Assembly (NCBI GenBank): GCA_018466975.1 | Contig: CM031563.1 | Span: 868,001-932,000 of the forward strand | DNA length: 64,000 bases | From: Sparassis latifolia | Lineage: Eukaryota > Basidiomycota > Agaricomycetes > Polyporales > Sparassidaceae | Direction: 5' to 3' | Shown: one piece after another, positions 1 through 12,012 of the stretch | How the letters are laid out: every line of letters starts with the position of its first letter | Position numbering within the stretch: the first letter of the stretch is position 1 | Position numbers and translations under genes: made by a program | Notes under the pieces: generated by a model | Databases searched by the model: none | Told to the model about the DNA's origin: nothing | The model's input: only the letters and a program-made list of their open reading frames with translations

Positions 1-3000
1 AACACGTTGACATCGTCTATCAGACAGCGAACAGATTGGTCGCGATATTGATTGGATGACCCGACAAAGACCCTTTGAACATCAAACACCAAGGATGGAT
101 GCTCGTCAACAAGCTTCAGAGCTCGTCTGCCAATACCTTCCAGCAACGGGAAGCGGGCAGCGCTGAGTTCCTGTAACCATTCTTCAGGGCTCTTTATAGG
201 AGTAGCTGGAGTTTCAGGAACAGGTTCTGAGGCTTCCTCGGAAGAACTTTGAACCTCCGGGGCTTGAGTATCTACTTCACCTTCTGCGGCATCTTCAGGA
301 GCAGCATCCGCTATCGGTGCAGCCTGCTCTGCTACGGGTTCAGGTTCTGGGTCAGGAGGGAAGGGAAGAGGATGAGCGAGTAACAGCTCCGTAGCAGCAT
401 TAATGTTGTTGCGAGTGCGAGTGAGGGCACGTTCCGCAGCGGATCTTGGAAAGCCCATGTCAACTAATTGACGGATACGGTTTTCGTCGGGACCAGTCAT
501 TCGAGGTATTGACAGGCCGCCAGCTACCACCATGGACGGGGTAGCACTAGGCTCCTTTACCTCCTCACCCTCGACATTGAGGAACTCCATGACAATCTGC
601 ACGACGGACTTGCTGACGCTGAGCGGAGCGGGAACTAGCCAAGAAGCGTCCCACAGATCGCGAACGAGTGGCAGAGTCGCCAACCTCATCTTGACGAAGA
701 AGTCGTGGGGTTCAAAGTAGTCAGGATCAGATGCCTTCTTGTCCACTGTGACTGCGGAGGAGGTTTGTGCCGACTCGAATAGCGCTTTGGCGGACACAAT
801 TGGATGGAGCAAATGAAGGGCCACCTTCAAACCGCCATAGGCGTGCACAAGCTCTTGTTTAACTATGTCTGAACGGTCGTCGACTGGAACGAGATTCACT
901 GCATCGATCGCACGCATGAAAGAGCGACAAAGGCCAAAGATAGCGTCCAGTCCTCCAACACGATGGAACACGGAAAGGAGGATGGTATGTAGCGTCTTCT
1001 GCGTCGTCCGTTCTGCAAGCATCTCAGTCAAATGAAAGGTCGTGCATAAGGTATAAATATTCACATACCATCCACAAGGAGGATCGTTGTTAAACCGAGC
1101 ATCACAGTGTTATACGCAAAGAGAGATAACTTGTCACCTGTACGTCAGTGAGTAAACGATCGCAAGTGGAGATCACAAAGACCACTGACCAAAGTCCTTC
1201 TGCTCGACGTGCTTAAGGAGGACATTGGCGAGAACCACAGCAGTCTCCCGAATTTTCTGCTTCTGTGTGGGATCTGGGGCCCGTCGTGTCTGGAGGAGTC
1301 GCACAATAGCTGTTCAAATGTTGGGGTCAGCTATACACAACAACTTCTCGAGGCTGTAGAGATTACCTTGGAAAAACGGCGCCAACGAACTCGGGATTTG
1401 AGATGCGAGATGCTTAACTACCTTGGCGTTCTGTTCTTTTGGACTGTCCTCCTTTGTGGACTCTCGACTGGATGAAGCAGTAGATTGCTCTTGCTCTCCT
1501 TGGACTCCATTCGTCGTACCAGTGGATGCAGCATCCGCGTCCGCCTGAGATATCGTAGGTGTACCCATACGTGTAGGCGCTGAAGAATCCAGAGACGGTA
1601 ATGAAGAGATGGGAACGTCAAAGCCTTGAGATGCTAATGCAGCTTTGAGTGCGATATTCTCCCACACACAAGTTCTGTGCAACGCTCCCAGTTCAGGCAG
1701 AATAGTAGGCGTGGACGGCCCAACCAACGACTGAAGTAGAGCTGAGGTTGCCCTTCCGTGTGCATAACCAGCAGTCGCATAGATGTCGGAGAGAAGGGAC
1801 ACCCGGATATGAAGGGTGACCAACTTCCGCAAGCGAACGTTCGCCTTCGAGACTTCCTCACCTGCGGGGAATGCCCTCTTGAGTCCAGCAGTACATAGAG
1901 GATACAAACTGCTTACCAGTAATGTCCACCATTGATAGGAGCTTTGACTGTTCCTCCATGTGTTCCCAGAAGTCCTTGTTATTCTCCATAGTCTCGTGGA
2001 CGAGCTTGACGAGGAACATAATGGTCTCGCTTGTGGCCGATTCGGCCATGGTGCGAATCACTTGCACCAACGAATCCGAGGCGACACTGTTCGCAAAATC
2101 GTATGGAAGGCATGGAAGAGCAGTAAGCCTCCCCAACTGATCAAGGCATTCTGCGTCTGCAAGGAAATCTTTGCAATGCGGAACGTGCTGGAAGAAGCCC
2201 TCGAGGAACTGTCGCATCACGTCCAGATGATTAGTCGAGTACTGCCTAATTAACAGAACTAGTTTTACCTTCCCGAACACATCAATGAAGGAGATGATGA
2301 TATTGTCGTGCGCTCTGGAATGACTATCGTCACGATTGCTAGCTGGCTCCTCGGACGGGACGGTATCAGTGTCAGGAGGTAGAGACGGCGGTTCAGAAGC
2401 AGCTTCCACAGCTTCCACAGACTCCATCACAACATCGGAGTCAACCGCTCCTTGACTAGCTGGCGACGGTGGCGATGATGACGATAACGTCACCGGCACT
2501 AATTCATACCAATGCCGAATGTCCTCCGGCGGAACGTAGGCCTTGCCCATCTCTTCTATTTGAGCCATGGTAGATTTCAGGGCAGTGAAGACGGATTCCT
2601 TCAGAAGTGGATGATGCCTTATAAGCTCCTCGACTGCAGTGCCGACGATCACCGCGTTCTCCTTGTCTTGCAGAACCCTCTGGTGACGCTCGGAAGTGAA
2701 TATGGAGAATAAGCCAGGTATGATGGATGGCCGCGTTGCAAGTTGATCTTGACCTGCTTGGTTCAAGCACAATGCTCCAATGGCGTTCGGTACCGCTTGG
2801 ATGACCTGTGAGAGATATTGGTCTAGGATGCAATTCAGGACAAAAGATCACCGTACCTCGATCACAGGCTCAAGCCCAGAGTCAACGACTTTGTAGAACG
2901 TTTCTGGTAGACCCGCCTCCTGAATGACAGATAGACAGGTGGGCTCGTTGTGGACAAATGTCGCCATGATGTTGATTGCTTCACGCCGATCAGCGTCGTA

Positions 3001-5004
3001 TCAGTCGCTCACCCACAACATGTACTAGACTTACCGATAGGGAGTACACTAGGGCCGAAAATGTCGCGGTGCTCCATAATCTTCTTCACTGACTTGAGAA
3101 GGGAAGAATCTAGAAGACCACGGAGACCTTCCGCCGTTCCAGGCGAATGCATCATCCGATGGATTGATCGCATTAGGTGCTTGAGGACTGCAGCGCGAGC
3201 AACGGAGAGTTTGCCTAATACTCGATAAGCACCAGAACAGGCGGCCGACCGCGGCAACATACCATAAGAAACAACGACTTCACCAGTCTGTTCCTCACCC
3301 TCAAATTGCGATAGATTCAAGTCTACTTCACACTGCACATGTGTGAGACTCAATGCGACAGACAGCCCGTAGGTGATGACGTACCTCAATCCTATCCACC
3401 AGTATCTCTACCCCACGTGCGTTGCAAAACAACTGGAATGAGTTGTTAAAGCCATACAGTACATTGTCCAGCAACTGCATGATCTTTGAAACCACGTAGA
3501 GACGACTGGGCAGTCTGTTCTCAATGACCTGGATCAGAAGGGGAACCAACCCGGCACCAACAACCATATTTCCCCCAGATGAATGTGTCGCTATGAACGA
3601 CACGAAAGACAGCAGCCCCTCAACGAAGGACTGAGGCAGCGGTGAGGTTGGCTGTGCCACATCGGCCACCGTCTTGCGCAACAATGCCATCAGGATACCG
3701 TGGTTGACGCCGGCATTGACAGCGGTCAAAACGTCCTGTATCTTGTTCCTGTATCGTCCCAACGCATCGAGGGCGGCAATGGCAGCAGCCTGGACTTGAG
3801 AATCCACATGCTGGTCGAGCTGCAGAAGCTCGCCAACATGCGTAATCAGATCAGGCTCATACAGCAGCAGACTCGACTGCGCCTGTAACTCCGTATGTGT
3901 ATGTCCGAAGATTGCGGTCGAGAGGAGACGGACAGTAACAAGCTTGTCGCGCTCGTTCGCGTAAGTCTTCGTCAGCGCTCGAGCTGCACGAATACGAGAC
4001 AGAAGTTCGAACTTCTCAGAGCTCGGAATAGAATAGGCCTCGACCGTATCGGCAAGAACGTCCATGGGCTCTCTTGACTCAATCGTCTTGCAGTCGATGT
4101 GGACATTCACGGCTCCTGAGGAAACAGCTAACGCAGGGGCACCTGATGACGCAGGGGCACCTGATGACGAAGGCGCGCCGGGCTTGCGACTGAGCGTCTG
4201 CGTAACAGAGTCGAAGACATCCACATCGGATGCCCTTTCCTTTTCTTTCCCAGAATGCACACCGGAGGAATGCTGTCGGTAGAAGGTGAAGTTGACTTCT
4301 CGTGCCTCGTCGGGCAGTGCCTCGATCTGTAGCCTGCCCTTGTTACCTACCAAGTCGATCAAATTGATATCATATTCGCGGAGGTTGGGCCACCTCTTTG
4401 CCAGAGAGATAAGCCGGGGTGTCGAGATGCTGAGTGCATGTAGTACTGCAGGCTGAGCGGAGTACTGCTGTGCTGGACGTAGTAGAAGGTTCAATGCGAG
4501 AATTAACACATCAAGGTCGGATGTGAACATGAGACTGTTCAGCCGCTGATATATGCCCAGCGTCAGTAAGGCCCAGTATATAAACGTGTCGCGTATGCGA
4601 ACTCACGTCGTAAGAGTTGAAGGTCTTCCTGTTTGTGGAGTTCTCCAACAATAAACGCTCGAATCTGAGGATCTCACAGACAGTCTTCTTGGTCTGGGGA
4701 GTGAGTACAGTGACCTGGAGGTTGTCGATATCGTAGTCACGAATGACTTCTTCAAGGATCGCGTCGAACTTGTTCAAGACCTTGGTCCAAGCATTGAGAT
4801 CAGATCGCGGCCATTTCCAAGTGTCAATCTGGCCCAAGACTTCGTTCAAGTCATCTTCGGGTGTCTCGAGCAGCTTGTTAATCAAGTCCGCAACCTGAGG
4901 TAGCTGCAGCACAAGAAACACTGAATAAACGCGCCACAAGATTGTAACGAAGGTGGAACACTTACAGGAGGGACGGCCCTCTTGGACTTGTGTATAATCT
5001 TCAT
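1..5004 (-). CDS. TOM1: TOM1/HUWE1-type HECT E3 ubiquitin ligase, N-terminal part (runs off left edge)
   Basis: Large E3 ubiquitin ligase of the Tom1/HUWE1 family; only the N-terminal part is here and the catalytic HECT domain would lie beyond position 1. The start is the ATG at 5004: a short first exon (MKIIHKSKRAVPP) is spliced to an exon reading VADLINKLLETPEDDLNEVLGQ. The DUF908 region (for example NLREYDINLIDLVG) and the DUF913 armadillo-like region follow across about 4900-800. A UBA domain sits at about 361-480, reading RQLVDMGFPRSAAERALTRT and followed by NNINAATELLLAHP. Acidic and Pro-rich linkers lie on both sides of it. The reading frame is interrupted by several short introns. In yeast and animals the family acts in quality control of unassembled ribosomal and histone proteins. 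The start lies 287 bp from the divergently transcribed SUB1 start. The family assignment is secure; exact exon borders are not. Confidence 0.9.
4133..4168. repeat. 18-bp tandem duplication inside TOM1
   Basis: Two perfect adjacent copies of gcaggggcacctgatgac, at 4133-4150 and 4151-4168. On the minus strand they encode a duplicated SSGAPA-type linker in a disordered part of the TOM1 protein. This is probably simple slippage and keeps the reading frame. Confidence 0.8.
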
Positions 5005-5249
5005 TTTTCCGCGACACTGAAGTCGGGAAAAGAATATGGGGAGTCCTTTAGCAAGTGGTTAGTGTCGGAGGGTATGTGTTCAGCGGCACTTGGTCAGAAC
5101 GTGAGCTACTGAGGACGAGGAACTTGGGAAAGTGGTGTGCTTACGCGGGCGCAGGGCTAACCTTGAAGAGTAAAGGCGAAGTTCCCACACTTATAATGCC
5201 TTTATCGCCCCACTTTCCCACACTAACAACCTGTGATGCGCGTCACGTC

Positions 5250-5269
5250 CAGACGCGTCGACGCGTCTG
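5250..5269. promoter_or_regulatory. 20-bp perfect palindrome with two MCB-like ACGCGT boxes
   Basis: The sequence cagacgcgtcgacgcgtctg is its own reverse complement. It contains ACGCGT twice, spaced by 2 bp. ACGCGT is the core of the MluI cell-cycle box bound by MBF (Mbp1/Swi6-type factors) in fungi. It lies 22 bp upstream of the SUB1 start and 246 bp upstream of the TOM1 start, in the only intergenic space between these divergent genes. The palindrome is seen directly; its function is inferred. Confidence 0.5.
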
Positions 5270-5291
5270 ATGCTCTCACCGTCTCCTAACC

Positions 5292-6005
5292 ATGCCCAAA
5301 CGCAAGGCAGACACCGCGAGCGACGACGAGCAACAAGCGGATGAGGCGTGGTCTGATTCCGAGGTAGAACGGCCTCTTAAGCACGCGCGCGTGCCGAAGG
5401 CTCGCCAGGTGAGTGCCCTGCGTTGTTCCGCGAGAGAGGTACTCACGGCCTGCCAAGAGCAAGAAAGTACCGCGAGACAGCGCAGACGAAGAGGAGGAGG
5501 AACAACCGAAGAAGGCTAAACCGAAAGCCCCGAAGAAGCCCACGGAGAAAAGCAAAACAGTGAGTATAGTGTTCCGCATATCCCTCGCGAACCGAATCAT
5601 CCAGATCCTGCCTATAGTCTGCCAAAAAGGGGGCATCGTCGAACACTGCTGATACGAAAGATCTTGGAACATCTGTTCTTGTAAACGGAGACGGAGACAG
5701 ATTTATCGATCTGGGCAAGAAGCGTCGCGCGACGGTTCGCACGTTCAAGGGTGCGTATTTCATCTTCGGGGACCCTTGAGCTACGTTGACCGTACGCTTA
5801 AGGCACGATATTCCTTGATATTCGTGAGTACTATGGGCAGGAAGGCGATGAGCAGCCCGGAAAGAAGGGAGTTACTCTTCAACAGGAGCAGGTGTGCAAG
5901 CCTGTTATGTCTTGATGCTGCGTACTGAAGCCAATATTTTAGTGGGAGAGTCTGAAGAACAATGGTGACTCTATTGATGCTCTGTTCGCGAGAGCGAATA
6001 AGTAG
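5292..6005 (+). CDS. SUB1: PC4/Sub1-type transcriptional coactivator
   Basis: Small nuclear ssDNA-binding coactivator of RNA polymerase II. The N-terminal half is charged (MPKRKADTASDDEQQADEAW, then Lys/Glu-rich text typical of the Ser/acidic region). The C-terminal half is the PC4 fold: GDRFIDLGKKRRATVRTFKG is followed after an intron by TIFLDIREYYGQEGDEQPGK and then KGVTLQQEQWESLKNNGDSI. Introns are needed near 5408, 5560, 5751-5810 and 5891-5940. The stop is TAG at 6003-6005. The protein is about 150 residues, normal for the fungal family. In yeast Sub1 acts in initiation, termination and DNA repair. It is divergent from TOM1. Confidence 0.9.
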
Positions 6006-6126
6006 TACCGTGAAGTTGGGAATCTCAGCTTGTAGTATTACTGTCTTGAATGTATTGTATTATATACCCGTCATTAGTCGTCCTAAGAAATCCTCTATGC
6101 AATATCACCCTGAAAGCAGTCGCACA

Positions 6127-8727
6127 TCATGCTAGCCCAGCAGCGGCTTTATGCGCACCTTGCAGGCCACCTACGACAAACAGCCCCCACAGCCATGCCT
6201 TGAACTTGACCAAGGACGCCTCTACATCCATCCACGTCTCCGCCAAGACTAGGCTGGTGTACATCTTCCGGTACCCCCTGTAGCAGCGTGCTGTGTGAAG
6301 ACATGCACGACTTCCGCTGAAACTGATTACATACCAGTAGTCCCGGAAATACTCGTATAATAGGCCCAGAGACGTCAGGCCCTTGGAGGGCTTCCACATC
6401 TCCGAGATGAGTCGCTGCTTATTATCCTGCCAGACAGCTGCAGTGCATGACTTAGCCATTATAAGGAATACTCGTATCTTGATGTAAAGGTACTCAGTCT
6501 TTTCGATCAGGAGTAGCAGACATAAAACAGTACCCACATTGGAGTGCGTTGTCGCAAGCGCACGATCCAGACTCCTAGATCAACGATAAGATGTGCACAT
6601 GAAAGGTTGCATCTCACAAAAGAACCACGCACCTCGTCAGCTCATTAAGCTTCAGCACCATGAGTACTCTCCGGGGTACCCTCCGAAGCACATCGAAGAC
6701 AGAGAGCAGCAAACCCTCTTTTTGCACCACAGCTTCCCTGATAGCCTCCATTTCTTCCTCCGTCTGGGCAGAAAGATCGATCATGCTAGATCCACGAGCA
6801 AAACTGGCACCGTCGGATGGATCGTTGAGGTCACTCCAAGAGCTCTCAAGAGCCGCTCTACCTGCAAAACAATCGTTCGCATACCTCAATAATTCAGACC
6901 AGAAGCTGAGCGCACATACCAGTAATTGCAGCTTCAAAGACAGGGTACTAGAACACAGATCAGACCTGCATGGATGAGACAGGCGAATTCGAAACCACTT
7001 ACCAGGTCAGAATCGATGTTCCCGACCAACTTAGCGTACTTCATTCGATCCGCACGAACGGAGGGTGTGGCAGGAGCGATCAACGCGAGCCATAGTTTGC
7101 TATAATTGATGCGGAATTCCGGATCCAAGTCGAAGTATAACCCATGGTCCAACAGAACTATCTCGAAGTTGTATGGCGACTTGGAGCCAAGCGGCGCAGG
7201 GCGGATGAGTAGGTTTCCTGACAGACTAAGGGATGAGTGAGATTCAAAAAACAGCTCAACAGACTAAGCACCAGGATGAGGATCCTGCATGACGTATGAT
7301 TAATCTATGTGAATATTGCCAAAGTAAAGGTTGCTCCGTACCGCATGGAACCAGCCATTGATATGCACCATCTGCGAGAATATCCTAGCCAACTCGAGCG
7401 CAACCTTATTCCTGTCAATGCTATGCACCGCAAGGTAGGGCAAATCATCCACGCGTGCCCCCCGGATGTACTCCATAATGAGCACCCTGTTCTTTGCCTG
7501 GAGAACACGAGCTATATATACACGAAGGTCAGGAGTCATACAACCTGCCTTCAGCGCATACTCACGGATATACATGGACGTTTGTATGTCTTTAAAGTCG
7601 TCTACGGCACGCAGGGCATTGTTGGCTTCGTGCACGAAGTCCATCTCCTTCGGCAGATTTTCGCGCATCTCTTCGCCCAGCCACGTGAACTCAAAGTCGG
7701 GAAACAGGTGCTTTATCCATCCTAATGGCAGAGTCAGTCATTGCACTTCCGCAGAAATCGCAAAATGAACCTAAAGACACCTCTACCATCTCCATATCAA
7801 TCTCGCAAAATTCCGCGAGATGTGGATGTTGTATCTTGCGCGCAACCCATTAGACACAACAGGGTAGTCCTACGAACCCGCTCACCTTTACAGCGACTGT
7901 CTCACCCGTGTTCCTCCACTGTGCAACATGCACTTGTGCCAGACTCGCGACACCAATCGGCTCCGGGTCGAAGTCCTCGAAGTACTCGGAAATGGGCTGG
8001 CCCATGTCGGACAGGAAGAGTTTTTCAAGGTTTTCGTACGGCGTCGGCTCGCACTGGTCCTCCAGGGGCCGCATCGTGCTTGTCCATTCTTTTGGGAGTA
8101 CCACACTACGCCCTTGTTACAAGATCTGCACATAGAGCCAAGGAGGAATGCGCGCGCAGACTCACAGTGACGCAATGTGCTGCCCCAACTTGATGAAAAT
8201 CCCTGAGGTTCAGAAGTGAGTATGCTTTTCGTGAATTACTGGCAGGTGCAGTACCTCCGTTCGCAAGAAGAGCTTTCAGAACGCGTTCAGCGCTGCGTTT
8301 GTGACACTGGGAGTATGCATCCAGGAGTATCTCCTCCGATGCATAGGTTTTCGCAAAAGTGGCCTTGTAGTCAATGGCACCCAAAACAACCGCCCCTATG
8401 AATTCAGGCAAAACACCTTATATTAGCATATATAACGCAAGAAAATGGACACGCACTAGCAACCCTCGAGCACCGCACAGCGGCAAGGGTGAAATGCCTG
8501 AACGGCTGATAATTTTCGTACGTGAAGACACCAGCCCCAGCTGCGACCACAATCGTGGTGGGATAGATGACCCATGGGCTTATTCGGCGTGTCTGTCGAG
8601 GATGTTCCGGTGCTTTCGTCGACTGCACACGACTCCCTTGTAATAATGGTCTGCGGGTCTTCCCGCCCTCGCGTACGAAAAGCTGCCAGGCCCTGCGATG
8701 CAAACAGCTTCTCCCGAGAAATAGCAT
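6127..8727 (-). CDS. ABC1/ADCK (UbiB) family atypical kinase, mitochondrial, ADCK1-like
   Basis: Multi-exon gene with its ATG at 8727. The N-terminus is basic (MLFLGRSCLHRRAWQLFVRE), which suits a mitochondrial presequence. A hydrophobic segment WVIYPTTIVVAAGAGVF follows, then FRHFTLAAVRCSRVA and, after an intron, AIDYKATFAKTYASEEILL, which is typical of the ADCK1 subgroup (yeast Mcp2). The kinase core has EMDFVHEANNALRA, the DPHPGN motif (rebuilt by splicing near 7270-7220) and the metal-binding LLDHGLYFD, which replaces the DFG of ordinary kinases. The C-terminus ends in AAAGLA at TGA 6127-6129. Relatives act in the inner membrane on lipid or coenzyme Q homeostasis; the substrate here is unknown. 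Confidence 0.87.
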
Positions 8728-8840
8728 CGCAGATTACACAGAAATAGGACACATATATGTGTGTTCGTGCTTCCGTTAGCGTGTTAGTGGACCGAGGTGT
8801 CCAATTGACGCGGTTCGCGTCAGTGCAGAATTGAGACGCG

Positions 8841-8865
8841 CGCGCGCCGGTCCCGCCGGCGCGCG
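8841..8865. repeat. Very GC-rich perfect hairpin, 10-bp stem and 5-nt loop
   Basis: Left arm cgcgcgccgg (8841-8850), loop tcccg, right arm ccggcgcgcg (8856-8865). It lies in the 305-bp gap 8728-9032, about 115 bp upstream of the ADCK-like start and about 170 bp downstream of the GYP5 stop. It could be a 3'-UTR structure of GYP5 or a promoter element. I see no gene in this gap; the rest is AT-rich. Confidence 0.6.
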
Positions 8866-9032
8866 GAACTTGAACAACCCCTACGGTAGTACCGTTACAA
8901 TATTCAAAAAATCGACAACGTATAAGTTAGATCCAATAATACATTCTCTTTACTGCAACACAACAACTACGAACAGACGTCCGGATGTCCACCAAGAATG
9001 CGCTTGCCTCGAACCCACCGGAAACCGTGCTA

Positions 9033-11459
9033 CTAACCGTTGTTCGAACCTCTTCTATTGGGACTGCTCATCGTAGATAAACGGTGTGAGGACATCGCAT
9101 CCTCGCTCTGGTGCATGGCTTCCGCATATCTAACGCATTCGTCAGACTAGTGTGCCGGAAAACCCACGAAGGACATACAGGAGCTTGTATCTCACGAGCT
9201 CAGACTCAAGTTCTTCGTGCTTCAGCCGTGCCCTCACAAGCTCGTTCTATGCGCGAGTAGCACCAGTAAGTAAATCACACGCATGAGGAACAGAGACGAC
9301 TCACCAGGAGCTCGCAGTGCTCAGTATTTAGCTGTGACATGCTGGTCTCCAGATGCTTTCTACACCGCTGATCAGCCCTACTCGTCCTCAATACAGAACA
9401 GATGACGCGTACAATTGTGCGGACAAACTACGGTTGCTGTTCCGGAGCGCATCCATTTCCACGGCGTGGGCTTCCCGCGCACGCACAGTCTCCTCGTATT
9501 CACGCGTATACGAATCTAGCATGAACGGGGTGATCTTCAATGACATGGCATCTTGGACAAATTCGTCCACTTTGTACTTGGCCACTGATTCGCCCTCGCC
9601 TTCAGAGGCAGGCTCATCCAACTAGAACATCTATTGACTAAGGGCCAGCGCCGAACAATGGGGGCACGCACCAGGTACACCTCGTATATCCGATTGTTTA
9701 AGAAGGCCAGTAGCTGATCGAACTTGAGCGAGAGTAAAGTGGCCTCGTTTTTCAGGAGCAACGAGATGCTAAATGCGAACAATGCTTCGATCCCATTGGC
9801 CAGACAGTTGTCGTAAATCCTGAGGACTATCTCTAGCGGAAACCTGCGGAGTGGGTCAGCGACACCAAGAAGGAACAGTGAAAGACTGACCGATAGCTGA
9901 ACATGGTCAGGAACCATTGCGAACAGTACATGTTCGACTTGATACCCTGCCTCAGGAAGTGGACGTGTATCACTGGGGCGAGTTCTTCGGTCAACCGTTC
10001 AAACTGGCATAAGATATCAGACAGGCCAATCATTATACACTCGGTCATTGTACCTGAAACTGGAACGAATAACGAGGGGATTAGTCTATCTCACACGTTA
10101 CAAGCACCATCATCTTACAAGTCGCAGCTGTAGTTTCGGCATTTCAGGCAGGAAATGCCCTCTTAGACCATACGACTGCATCAATTGAACAAGCAGACAG
10201 AAAGCCTCTTCATCCGGCATCTACTCGCAATGAGCTATCGTTCTCGGAATATGACAATTTGCACGAACTTGTAGTAGCAGGATGGCTGCGACGAACGGTA
10301 GGCCTTGACAGTATCCGACCTGCGTATCATATCTTTCTCGCCGCATAAAAAGAAAAACAAAAGACCACATATTACGGGATACTTACAGAGAGTAGGCTTT
10401 CAGTACATTGAAGAGATTCTCTTGACCGAGCCCGCGGTCAATGAAGAAGGTATGATGCGGAAACGTCCTGTGGAAACAATGCGTCAGAAAAATTGGTATG
10501 AATAGTCGCTACACTTATACCTCCCGAGGTCGCGCGTGATTGCCTTTTCATGCGGACTTGTATCCTTGAGCAATCGCAAATACGTGCTTTCAAGCTCGGG
10601 ATCTTTCGAAGCAGTCCTAAAAGAAATGTAAGGTACGCATACGATCACGTTCAGGAAGCCAGGGGCGCACTACATTAGCTGCCAGATCATGCCGCGCAAT
10701 GCTTTGGGTATACCCTTCTCTATTGCTTTCGCCAATTCTTGTGGATGCTCGGATGCGAACTTTTGGTAATCTATGGGCTTCGACGCATTCAAACATGTCA
10801 TTGCACTTTACAGAAGGTAGGACCGCACCTGATACAACATCTCCCCAGAAGTCTGAACCGTCGGGAATCAGAAGAAGAAATACTCGAGACACAATTTGAG
10901 ACGTACCCCAGTCAATGGCGCTCTCCTCTGGGTCTGCCATCGCCCCTTGCTCCTGTAAGGCGCTGTGCCTTCGGGAGAACTCCTCCTGCACCATCCGCTG
11001 ACTGTCCACACTGTTCCGGGAGGAATTGGTGTGGTTATCATCATGTTCTCTCTGGGACAACATGAAGGGGACGTTGCTGGCTGAGAGGATGGTGGAAGTC
11101 GATGCCGTCTTCTTGTGTTGTCTGAAATCATTCAGATTGTGAGCAGCAGCATCTGGGGAAGGCAAGCCAACAGTGTTTCTGCGGTCATCCTGGGCAAGCG
11201 TGGAGGAACTCGGGGTTAATGAGACAGAAGCGGATTCCCTTCCACTACTGAGCTCAACAGTCGAGAAGCGAGCCTCGTCGTCAGTTGCGTCTGACGCAGC
11301 GACGGACTGGCGGATAGAGAAATGGGCATCAGGCTTTCTGGGGGAAAGCAGGGAGTCCAAGGGTGAAGTGGACTGTTCCTTCGCTACAGCGACCGCAGTG
11401 AGGGGTGTCGGGGTATGCGCAGACTGGTCGTCGTGCTCGAGATGAAGCTCCTCGGGCAT
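9033..11459 (-). CDS. GYP5: Gyp5/EVI5-type Rab GTPase-activating protein (TBC domain)
   Basis: Accelerates GTP hydrolysis by Rab/Ypt GTPases in exocytic transport. A disordered Ser-rich N-terminus starting MPEELHLEHDDQSAH precedes the TBC domain, which begins DFWGDVVS. Both catalytic fingers are visible: the Arg finger ITRDLGRTFPHH (IxxDxxR) and the Gln finger VGYCQGLPF (YxQ). The end of the domain reads RQGIKSNMYCSQWFLTMFSY and then FPLEIVLRIYDNCLANGIEA. After it comes a coiled coil (ARAREAHAVEMDALRNSNRS frame, then NELVRARLKHEELESELVRY). The last exon ends SSPNRRGSNNG at TAG 9033-9035. At least eight introns are needed. The ATG at 11459 is the first in frame; an upstream coding exon at about 11580-11800 is possible. 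Confidence 0.87.
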
Positions 11460-12012
11460 TCTGGCTCGCAGAAGCTCTGAGTATATGTAGAGTGACACCA
11501 GCCAGGGGAAGACAAAGAGAGGGACCGGGGGAATGGATGGGATCACAGTCTGGCTTGACGACAAGTACTAATAGGTTGCAGCTCGAGCGCCAGTCGTCTT
11601 CACTTCGATCTGCACCGACGGCATGGTCGTATTCCCTCCTCCCTCTTTTGCGGAACGTATTGCTCTCAAAACTCATTTGCAGAACGTTTGCAGCAATCAC
11701 AGCGATCATACGCGTCTCGTCGCGTCTCTCGCTCACAGCAACAGGCGTCTTCCCGACAAATCTCCACTTCGAAGTCGGCGTGCGCAACGACTTCGCGAAC
11801 ATCCTGTGAGAGCTGAGGGTGGAATGTCGCGTTTAACACAACATGGAATTACTTATCGCGTGGACGAGCGAGGATGATAGCGACCGGCGAATCAATGTGC
11901 TATCGCGCCGTGCGTGCCGCCTCCCACACCGTAAGCAGGCCATAAGTATCCCAATCGCCACCGCCTCTATCAGCCTCTTCTGCTCATCTCCCTCTCCCTC
12001 CTCCTCGTCGAC
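11460..12012. other. Divergent promoter of GYP5 and the bleomycin hydrolase gene
   Basis: About 550 bp with no firm gene. On the minus strand an open frame at about 11580-11802 (MFAKSLRTPTSKWRFVGK...) could be an upstream exon of GYP5. From about 11930 to 12010 the plus strand is pyrimidine-rich (repeated cctct/ctcct), which is common just upstream of basidiomycete start codons and fits the promoter or 5' UTR of the gene starting at 12013. Confidence 0.4.

Noticed and set aside
11460..11564. Longer GYP5 start giving MSSSQTVIPSIPPVPLF
   Set aside because: The first codon of that reading is TTG, not ATG; the first in-frame ATG is at 11459.
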